This document shows positions 57,281 through 64,000 of a stretch of 64,000 nt of DNA, in pieces. The DNA comes from Betaproteobacteria bacterium (lineage in GTDB: Bacteria; Pseudomonadota; Gammaproteobacteria; Burkholderiales; SG8-41): the NCBI GenBank assembly GCA_025356695.1, contig JANXSE010000177.1:1-64000 (forward strand), written 5' to 3'. Both the position numbers and the translations under genes were made by a program. Numbering within the stretch: the first letter of the stretch is position 1; every line of letters starts with the position of its first letter. The notes beneath the pieces are model-generated. The model was given only the letters and a program-made list of their open reading frames with translations, had not been told where the DNA came from and ran no database searches.

Positions 57281-57706
57281 ATGGCAAATCTTGCACGCTT
57301 TAACGTACTCGACAACACGCTGGATGATGTGCTGCGCGGTTTTTTCGTGCGGCCGGTGAACTTCGAAACGACCGCGGCGCCGGTGCAGTTGCGCGTCGAT
57401 GTGAGTGAAACCGAGGGCGGTTATACCGTCCGCGCCGAAATTCCGGGCGTGAAAAAGGATGACATTCATGTCGCGATCGACGGCAACCAGGTCGAAATCA
57501 GCGCCGAGGTGAAGAACGAGAAGGAAGTGAAGGAAGGCGAGAAGCTGCTGCGTTCCGAGCGCTATTACGGCAAGGTCTATCGGGCCTTCGCGCTGGGCAG
57601 CGATGTCGACGAGGCGGCGACCGAAGCACGTTACGCCGACGGTATCCTTGAGCTGAAGCTGCCGAAGAAGACTTCGGCCAGGGTCAAGCGCATCGCCATC
57701 CAGTAA
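57281..57706 (+). CDS. Hsp20/alpha-crystallin small heat-shock protein
   Basis: 141 residues: an alpha-crystallin domain (LRVDVSETEGGYTVRAEIPGVKKDDIHVAIDGNQVEIS, YYGKVYRAFALGSDVDEAATEARYADGILELKLPKK). A short N-terminal arm and the C-terminal tail IAIQ in place of the usual IxI motif are present. It holds unfolded proteins until refolding. ATG at 57281 behind AGGAG; heat-shock promoter upstream and terminator downstream. Confidence 0.93.
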   Translation: MANLARFNVLDNTLDDVLRGFFVRPVNFETTAAPVQLRVDVSETEGGYTVRAEIPGVKKDDIHVAIDGNQVEISAEVKNEKEVKEGEKLLRSERYYGKVYRAFALGSDVDEAATEARYADGILELKLPKKTSARVKRIAIQ

Positions 57707-57745
57707 CGGCTTGCGCCGCCTGCGGAGCGGCGGGTAAACAAGCGG

Positions 57746-57775
57746 CGGCGGGTTCTTTGGGCCCGCCGTTTTTTT
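57746..57775 (+). terminator. Intrinsic terminator after hsp20
   Basis: CGGCGGG (57746-57752) pairs with CCCGCCG (57762-57768), followed by seven T. Confidence 0.8.
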
Positions 57776-57820
57776 GTACTGTCCCCCTTGAAGGATCGCG
57801 CAGTCATGTAAAATGGGTGA

Positions 57821-58738
<918 letters not shown>

Positions 58739-58747
58739 CCGCGGCTT

Positions 58748-59392
58748 GTGAAATTCAACCGTGTTTGGGTGTTCGATCTCGACAACACGCTGCATAACGC
58801 CAGTCCGCATATCTTTCCGCATATCAACAGCGCGATGACGGCCTACCTGCAAACGCATCTCGGGCTCGACGAGGTTGCCGCCGGCGAACTGCGGCGCCGC
58901 TACTGGCTGCGCTACGGCGCCACTCTGATCGGCCTGATGCGACACCATGCCACCGACCCGCAACATTTTCTGCGCGCTACCCACGACTTTGCCGATCTGC
59001 CGGCGAAGATTGTTAGTGAACGCGGCCTGCGCGCCACCCTGCGCCGGCTGCCCGGGCGCAAGCTGGTGTTTTCCAACGCGCCGGCGCATTATGCGGCGGC
59101 GGTACTGAATGCCCTTGGCATCGCCGATCTTTTCGACGATGTGTTTTCCATCGAGCACACCGGCTACCGGCCGAAGCCCGACAGCTTCGGCTTTTTGCGG
59201 CTGTTCCGCCGCAACCGCGTGCGCGCCGATCGCTGTGTGATGGTTGAGGATACGTTGGCGAATCTGAAAACCGCGAAGAAGCTCGGCATGGCCACGGTAT
59301 GGGTCGCGCGCAGCGCAAAAGCGCCCGGCTACGTCGACTTTAACATTCGCAATCTGATGCAGTTACCGCGCCTGGCATGGCGCTTGAATTAA
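58748..59392 (+). CDS. Pyrimidine 5'-nucleotidase (HAD superfamily)
   Basis: 214 residues. The HAD motif VFDLDNTLHNA near the start has both catalytic aspartates; motif II is VFSNAPAHY; motif III/IV is GYRPKPDSF and MVEDTLANL. The pattern fits the SDT1-like pyrimidine nucleotidase group. Start GTG 58748, nine bases after argB. Commonly followed by slmA in betaproteobacteria, as here. Confidence 0.88.
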   Translation: MKFNRVWVFDLDNTLHNASPHIFPHINSAMTAYLQTHLGLDEVAAGELRRRYWLRYGATLIGLMRHHATDPQHFLRATHDFADLPAKIVSERGLRATLRRLPGRKLVFSNAPAHYAAAVLNALGIADLFDDVFSIEHTGYRPKPDSFGFLRLFRRNRVRADRCVMVEDTLANLKTAKKLGMATVWVARSAKAPGYVDFNIRNLMQLPRLAWRLN

Positions 59393-59403
59393 CGGAGACC
59401 GCA

Positions 59404-59979
59404 ATGATCAAACGCGGCGATCGCAAGTTGCAGATTTTGCAGACCCTGGCGGGCATGCTCGAACAACCGGCCGCCGAAAAAATTACCACTGCCGCGCTGG
59501 CGGCGAAGATCGACGTGTCGGAGGCCGCGCTGTACCGCCACTTCGCCAGCAAGGCGCAGATGTTCGAGGGCCTGATCGAATTCATCGAAGAGACACTGTT
59601 CGGCCTCATCAACAAGATCAGTGCCGAGGAAAAAAGCGGCCTCAGGCAGCTCGAGGCGGTGACGACGATGCTGCTTGGCTTCGCGCAGAAGAACCGCGGC
59701 ATGACGCGTGTGCTGATCGGTGATGCGCTGGTGCACGAGAACGAGCGCCTGCAGGCGCGCATCAACCAGCTGCACGACCGCGTCGAGGCAACGCTCAAGC
59801 AGGCGATCCGCTTTGCTGCAAGCCAGAACGAGTTTCCCGCCGACATTGATGCTGCAGCGCGCGCCAACCTGATCATGAGCTGCGTGTCAGGGCGCTGGCA
59901 GCAGTTTGCCAAAAGCGGTTTCAAGCGCGATCCGATGCAGTACTGGCCGGATCAATGGCGCACGCTCATTTCGCACTGA
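59404..59979 (+). CDS. slmA: Nucleoid occlusion factor SlmA (TetR family)
   Basis: 191 residues. A TetR-type helix-turn-helix (ITTAALAAKIDVSEAALYRHFASKAQMFEGLIEFIEETLF) and a SlmA-type C-terminal dimer domain (FAQKNRGMTRVLIGDALVHENERLQARINQLHDRVEATLKQ). It binds DNA sites and FtsZ to stop division over the nucleoid. ATG at 59404 follows GGAGA. Third gene of the argB run. Confidence 0.92.
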   Translation: MIKRGDRKLQILQTLAGMLEQPAAEKITTAALAAKIDVSEAALYRHFASKAQMFEGLIEFIEETLFGLINKISAEEKSGLRQLEAVTTMLLGFAQKNRGMTRVLIGDALVHENERLQARINQLHDRVEATLKQAIRFAASQNEFPADIDAAARANLIMSCVSGRWQQFAKSGFKRDPMQYWPDQWRTLISH

Positions 59980-59994
59980 TTTTCCGGAGGTCAC

Positions 59995-60396
59995 ATGAAC
60001 GTCACGACGCAGCAACTCGCCGAACTGTTGATCGGTATCGCGCGCTCGCAGCAGGCAATCATCGACGCCATCGATTCGCAGAAGCCGGGATTCAAGGGCA
60101 CTTATCTTTCGCCGGCACTCGACAGCGTAGCGAAAATCCGTTCGACCAACCGCGCGCCGTCGCTGCAGGAATTCCCGGCGCGCGTGCTGTCGCAATGCCA
60201 GAGCCGCGTCGGCCCCAACGTCGAACAGGTGGTGAAGGATCTGGAGGCATTGTTATCGGGACAGGTTGCCACTCCCGCTGCGGTGTCACCGGCCGAAGCG
60301 CGCGCGGCTGCTGCTGCGCCACCCGCCGCCGCACCTGCGCCGGCAGTGCCGGCCGCCAGCGGTGGCGACGACGATCTGGATATGACCAAAACCTAG
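59995..60396 (+). CDS. Protein of unknown function with Ala/Pro-rich tail
   Basis: 133 residues. An N-terminal helical domain (VTTQQLAELLIGIARSQQAIIDAIDSQ), a conserved-looking middle (SLQEFPARVLSQCQSRVG), then an Ala/Pro-rich low-complexity tail ending DDDLDMTKT. Good ribosome binding site (GGAGG) eight bases or so upstream. I do not recognise the family. 15 bases after slmA, so same operon. Confidence 0.7.
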   Translation: MNVTTQQLAELLIGIARSQQAIIDAIDSQKPGFKGTYLSPALDSVAKIRSTNRAPSLQEFPARVLSQCQSRVGPNVEQVVKDLEALLSGQVATPAAVSPAEARAAAAAPPAAAPAPAVPAASGGDDDLDMTKT

Positions 60397-60436
60397 AAAT
60401 TGCAGATCACCGGCCGTCCGCAGCAAGCGCTTCCGT

Positions 60437-61570
60437 TCAGGGCTTGCGAAGAATAAAGATAAATCCGTTCACGTCGCCGCGGATGTGATGGGCGAAGGCC
60501 TCGACTTCGGTCAGGCCGAGATGTCCGCTCAGGTTCCGGATGTAATTCACCGCATGGGCATAACGGCCGCTGGGCTGCAGCACAAAGGTACCCTGCCCGG
60601 TCAGCTCGATCGAAAATGCATAGAGCCCGCCGGCGTCGAGTGCGCGTGCAATCAGCGCGAAGAGCGGCTCAAGGTCGCCGAAATAAACCAGCACATCGGC
60701 CGCCAGCACCAGATCGAAGCCGGCCGCCGGCGCCTGTTGCAGCCATTCCACGATGCTGGCATCAGCGAGTTCGTTATAGAGATTGCGCGCGCGCGCTTTA
60801 TCCAGCATTGCAGGCGAGAGGTCGATGCCGGTCAGACGGCTGTAGTGCCCGGCCAGCTGCACACCGCATAATCCCGTGCCACAACCCAGATCGAGCACGC
60901 GAAGTTTGCGCTGCGGTTCGATTGCTGCGATGCGCGCCGCCAGTGTCTCGGGTATGCGGTAGCCGAGTTCCTCCACCAGCCGACGGTCGAAATCGCCGGC
61001 GAAATTATCGAACAGGCTGCGCGTGTAATCGTCGGGCGCGTAAGCAGTGGTTTCGCCATGCAGCGCGCTCAACAGATGGCGGAAAATTTTAACGTCGATA
61101 CCGCGCGCAACGGCTTGTTGAAACGTCGCTGCCGCCTGGTCACGGTCGCCTGCCGCCGCATAAAGGCGGCCGAGGTTGAGATAGGGTTGCGCGAAGTCCG
61201 GGCGCAGCGCGACCGCGCGACGATAGGATTCGAGCGCTGCAGCGTTATCGTCCTGCATCTGTAAAACCGAGCCGAGGTTGTTGTGCGCTTCGACGTAGTC
61301 GGGGCGCAGCTCAATGGCGCGCCGGTAACAGGCCGCGGCGCGCCCGAGTTGCTGCTGGTCGCGCAGGGCGAGGCCGAGATGGAAATACGCCTCGGCGTTG
61401 CCTGGTGTAATGGCCAGTGCGCGCTCGAAGGCGCGCGCCGCGTTCGCGTGGTCGCCGGCGATGCTGCATTGTTTGCCGGATTCAATCGCGGCATGGGCAT
61501 CCGGGGCATCGGGTCGCGCGCCGGCGCCGAAGAGGCGACGGAACAGTGCACGAAAGGGCGCGGCCAGCAC
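60437..61570 (-). CDS. TPR-repeat protein with C-terminal SAM methyltransferase domain
   Basis: 377 residues. About four tetratricopeptide repeats (residues 30-165: AEAYFHLGLALRDQQQLGRAAACYRRAIELRPDY and similar) lead to a class I methyltransferase with motif I VLDLGCGTGLCGVQLA near 225 and an acidic LVLAADVLVYFGDL. The TPR part likely selects the target; the substrate is unknown. Minus strand, four bases after moeB. Confidence 0.85.
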   Translation of the reverse strand: MLAAPFRALFRRLFGAGARPDAPDAHAAIESGKQCSIAGDHANAARAFERALAITPGNAEAYFHLGLALRDQQQLGRAAACYRRAIELRPDYVEAHNNLGSVLQMQDDNAAALESYRRAVALRPDFAQPYLNLGRLYAAAGDRDQAAATFQQAVARGIDVKIFRHLLSALHGETTAYAPDDYTRSLFDNFAGDFDRRLVEELGYRIPETLAARIAAIEPQRKLRVLDLGCGTGLCGVQLAGHYSRLTGIDLSPAMLDKARARNLYNELADASIVEWLQQAPAAGFDLVLAADVLVYFGDLEPLFALIARALDAGGLYAFSIELTGQGTFVLQPSGRYAHAVNYIRNLSGHLGLTEVEAFAHHIRGDVNGFIFILRKP

Positions 61571-61573
61571 GGC

Positions 61574-62323
61574 TCAGTGCAACGCGCACACCGCGCAGGC
61601 GGGGTCGCGCTTGAGACGCATGCTGCGCCATTCCATGGTCAGCGCATCGAGCAGCAACAGGCGCCCGGCCAGCGAGGTGCCGGCGCCGGCAAGCAGCTTC
61701 AGGGCTTCGGCGGCCTGTGTCGAACCGACGATGCCGACCAGCGGCGCGAACACCCCCATCACCGCGCAGCGCATGTCGCTGTCGTCGCCACCCGCGGGAA
61801 ACAGGCACTGATAACAGGGCGACTGCGCGTCGCGCAGGTCGAACACGGACAGTTGTCCGTCGAAGCGCACAGCGGCGCCGGAGACCAGGGGTTTTTTATG
61901 CGCGACGCAGGCGGCGTTGATGGCGTGACGCGTGCTGAAGTTGTCGCTGCAATCAAGCACGACGTCAGCGGCCGCAACGCGCGCATCGAGTGCCGCGCCG
62001 GCAAGGCGTTCGCACACGGCGTTGACCTGCACTTCGGGATTGATGGTCGCCAGCGTGTTGCGCGCCGATTCGGCTTTCGCGGTGCCGATGGAATCACTGC
62101 GGTGGACAATCTGGCGTTGCAGATTGGTCAGGTCGACGCTGTCGCCGTCGCAGATGGTAAGGGTGCCGACGCCGGCAGACGCCAGATAGAGCGCCACCGG
62201 CGAACCGAGGCCGCCGGCGCCAATGATGAGCGCGTGCGCGGCGCGGATTTTTTCCTGGCCTTCGATGCCGATTTCCGGCAGCAGGATGTGGCGACTGTAG
62301 CGCAGCAGTTGTTCGTCGTTCAT
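61574..62323 (-). CDS. moeB: HesA/MoeB/ThiF family adenylyltransferase
   Basis: 249 residues from ATG 62323 (MNDEQLLRYSRHILLPEIG). Glycine loop IIGAGGLGSPVALYLASAGVG, DLTNLQRQIVH, and zinc Cys pairs CYQC and CAVC, with catalytic region SGAAVRFDGQL. MoeB activates MoaD for molybdopterin synthase; the same enzyme can serve ThiS, so the assignment is between the two. Overlaps nothing and is followed by the TPR gene. Confidence 0.88.
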   Translation of the reverse strand: MNDEQLLRYSRHILLPEIGIEGQEKIRAAHALIIGAGGLGSPVALYLASAGVGTLTICDGDSVDLTNLQRQIVHRSDSIGTAKAESARNTLATINPEVQVNAVCERLAGAALDARVAAADVVLDCSDNFSTRHAINAACVAHKKPLVSGAAVRFDGQLSVFDLRDAQSPCYQCLFPAGGDDSDMRCAVMGVFAPLVGIVGSTQAAEALKLLAGAGTSLAGRLLLLDALTMEWRSMRLKRDPACAVCALH

Positions 62324-62352
62324 GCGGCGTAGCTTACGCGAAACCGGCGCTA

Positions 62353-62382
62353 AAACAAAAACGCCCGGCACGGGCCGGGCGT
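62353..62382 (-). terminator. Intrinsic terminator after the S41 protease gene
   Basis: ACGCCCGGC (62361-62369) pairs with GCCGGGCGT (62374-62382); the minus strand then reads TTTTGTTTT. Confidence 0.8.
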
Positions 62383-62400
62383 CATGTCGGGTCGTGAATT

Positions 62401-63849
62401 TCAGTTGGCGCTGGCGCGCGCGCCGGGCGTGCGGCCCTTCAGGAAATTGATCGCCTGCGACAGTTCGTAGTCGTATTTGGCGACCACTTCACCCGGTTCG
62501 GGTTTGAGGTCTTTTTCCGCGACGTCTTTCTGGCGCGGCACCGGCACGAAGTTGAAGGCATTCGGCGCCGGCGTGGCGGGGGTTGTCGAGGGCGCCGCCT
62601 TGGCTTCCGGTTTCGCGTCCTTGTCGCCGTCGAGATGTTTGGTCAGGTCGGCTTCGCGCAGCTTCAGGCTGGGCTCGCTACGGCCGGCGCTGCCGTCGTC
62701 AAGCTCGATGTCCGGCACGATGCCCTTGGCCTGGATCGAGCGGCCGTTCGGCGTGAAGTAACGCGCGGTGGTCAGCTTGATCGCCGTGTTGTTGCCGAGC
62801 GGCAGGATGGTCTGCACCGAACCCTTGCCGAAAGTCTGCGTGCCCATGATGACCGCGCGTTTGTGGTCCTGCAGCGCGCCGGCGACGATTTCCGACGCCG
62901 AGGCCGAACCGCTGTTGACCAGCACGACCATCGGCACGTTGCGCACATCGGCCGGCAATCTGGAAATGTAATCCTCCTTGACGCCGCGGCTGCGCAGGTA
63001 GTTCTCCGGGCTCGCTGTCAGGCGCATCTTGGCGTCTTCGGCACGGCCCTCGGTGTAAACCACCAGCGCGTTTTGCGGCAGGAATGCGGCCGATACCGCG
63101 ACCGCGCCGTTGAGCAGGCCGCCCGGATCGTTGCGCAGATCAAGCACGATGCCGCGCATCTGGCCCTGGTTCTGTTTGTAGAGCGTCTGGATCGCGGCGG
63201 CGAGTGTTTCGCCGGTGTGTTCCTGAAACTGCGTGACGCGGAAATAGGCGTAGCCCGGTTCGATCAGCTTGTACTTTACGCTCTGGATCTTGATCACGGC
63301 GCGCGTCAGCGTGAGCATCAGCGGCTTCGGTTCGTTTTTGCGCACTACCGTCAGCGTGATCTGTGTGTTGGGGCGGCCGCGCATGCGTTTGACCGCATCG
63401 TTGAGCGTCATGCCCTTGACCGACGTGTCGTCGAGTTTGACGATGAGGTCGCCGGCCTTGATGCCGGCGCGCGATGCCGGCGAATCGTCGATCGGCGAGA
63501 CGACTTTGACGAAGCCGTCTTCCATGCCGACCTCGATACCCAGGCCGCCGAATTCGCCTTGCGTGCCGACCTGCAGTTCCTTGAAGGCGTCCTGGTCGAG
63601 GTAGGCCGAGTGCGGATCAAGCCCGGCCAGCATGCCGGTGATGGCTTCGGTGATGAGCTTCTTGTCTTCGACCGGCTCGACGTAATCTTTTTTGATGCGG
63701 CCGAACACTTCGGTGAAGGAGCGCAGTTCCTCAATCGGCAGCGGGCTCAGCGCCTCGCGTTGCGCCACCGCGGAGAAATTCAGCGAGATCATCACACCCA
63801 AGCAGGCGCCCAGCGCGATTAATCCGAGTTGATTCAGTTTTCCACGCAT
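62401..63849 (-). CDS. S41 family C-terminal processing peptidase (CtpA/Prc type)
   Basis: 482 residues. N-terminal signal/anchor (LIALGACLGVMISLNFSAVA), PDZ domain (VVSPIDDSPASRAGIKAGDLIVKLDD), then the protease fold with catalytic Ser in VNSGSASASEIVAGALQDH and Lys in GTQTFGKGSVQT, and a variable Ala/Pro/Lys tail. It processes periplasmic proteins at the C-terminus. The end of an EnvC-like gene precedes it on the same strand, a common proteobacterial pair. Confidence 0.93.
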   Translation of the reverse strand: MRGKLNQLGLIALGACLGVMISLNFSAVAQREALSPLPIEELRSFTEVFGRIKKDYVEPVEDKKLITEAITGMLAGLDPHSAYLDQDAFKELQVGTQGEFGGLGIEVGMEDGFVKVVSPIDDSPASRAGIKAGDLIVKLDDTSVKGMTLNDAVKRMRGRPNTQITLTVVRKNEPKPLMLTLTRAVIKIQSVKYKLIEPGYAYFRVTQFQEHTGETLAAAIQTLYKQNQGQMRGIVLDLRNDPGGLLNGAVAVSAAFLPQNALVVYTEGRAEDAKMRLTASPENYLRSRGVKEDYISRLPADVRNVPMVVLVNSGSASASEIVAGALQDHKRAVIMGTQTFGKGSVQTILPLGNNTAIKLTTARYFTPNGRSIQAKGIVPDIELDDGSAGRSEPSLKLREADLTKHLDGDKDAKPEAKAAPSTTPATPAPNAFNFVPVPRQKDVAEKDLKPEPGEVVAKYDYELSQAINFLKGRTPGARASAN

Positions 63850-63898
63850 GGCCGAAGGCTCCGAAGTCGCTAAATTTTGTTGCAGATTTATTTCAGAC

Positions 63899-64000
63899 TT
63901 ATTTCAAATTAACCCACGACAACGGGTCAAATGCTTTTCCCTGATGCCGGATTTCAAAGTATAAACCGTAATCCGTATTCCCGCCGCTGTTCCCGACCGC
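63899..64000 (-). CDS. EnvC-like M23 peptidase-family protein, C-terminal end (partial)
   Basis: The last 33 codons read AVGNSGGNTDYGLYFEIRHQG... ending WVNLK and a stop at 63899-63901. GNSGG and LYFEIRHQGKAFDPL are the LytM/M23 domain end of EnvC-type murein hydrolase activators. The start lies outside the window. The 49-base gap to the S41 gene suggests cotranscription. Confidence 0.82.
   Translation of the reverse strand, partial: AVGNSGGNTDYGLYFEIRHQGKAFDPLSWVNLK

Overview
The window is a GC-rich, gene-dense stretch of chromosome that looks betaproteobacterial. Pointers are a Bug-type (tripartite tricarboxylate) solute-binding receptor, a TorF-type putative porin, a BPSS1780-type membrane protein, DUF2782 beside polA, the RNB nuclease-TonB-aroE-mtgA run, the leuS-lptE-holA-proA run, and cobalamin-dependent MetH. 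Assignment below class level is not possible from the sequence alone. I see no CRISPR array, phage, integrase, transposase gene, rRNA or tRNA.

Layout. 1-5300: 5' end of a TorF-like porin, ubiK, comM, a Bcr/CflA exporter coupled to an MbfA-like VIT membrane protein, then an inverted-repeat element and a convergent rhodanese. 5300-14200: metH behind a leader with an intrinsic terminator, a CPBP protease fused to a PhyH dioxygenase, a DUF486 protein, mpl and a Ycf46-like AAA ATPase. 14200-20800: an enolase-superfamily enzyme with a Bug receptor, a gamma-glutamyltransferase homologue, a YqiA-like esterase and two tandem secreted kelch proteins. 20900-25500: RNB exonuclease, TonB-like protein, aroE, mtgA. 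25500-28000: a 51-residue acidic protein divergent from soxXYZA (thiosulfate oxidation, without soxB or soxCD nearby). 28000-36400: korBA plus an NAD(P)H/ferredoxin-type flavoprotein (three-gene 2-oxoacid oxidoreductase), a secreted LVIVD-repeat protein, and a lipoyl-domain dihydrolipoyl dehydrogenase. 36400-42050: proA, holA, lptE and leuS on the minus strand; leuS carries a +1 frameshift in an A8 run. 42100-51200: FecR/SPOR protein, uvrD, BPSS1780-type protein, thrB, DUF2782, LOG-family protein, polA. 51200-57100: minus-strand run of a DUF4197 protein, lipA, lipB, DUF493, D-amino acid aminotransferase, dacC, a 58-residue zinc-finger anti-sigma-like protein and its ECF sigma factor. 57200-64000: hsp20 behind a sigma-32-like promoter, argB, a pyrimidine nucleotidase, slmA, a TPR-methyltransferase, moeB, an S41 protease and the end of an EnvC-like gene.

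Physiology suggested: aerobic or facultative metabolism with thiosulfate oxidation by Sox proteins, low-potential electron transfer through 2-oxoacid oxidoreductase, and uptake of organic acids. The rest is housekeeping: peptidoglycan, outer membrane, DNA repair, lipoate, and amino acid synthesis. The items most worth a second look are the protease-dioxygenase fusion, the metH leader, the leuS frameshift, the non-canonical SoxY C-terminus in a cluster without soxB, and several short inverted-repeat elements placed exactly between genes.
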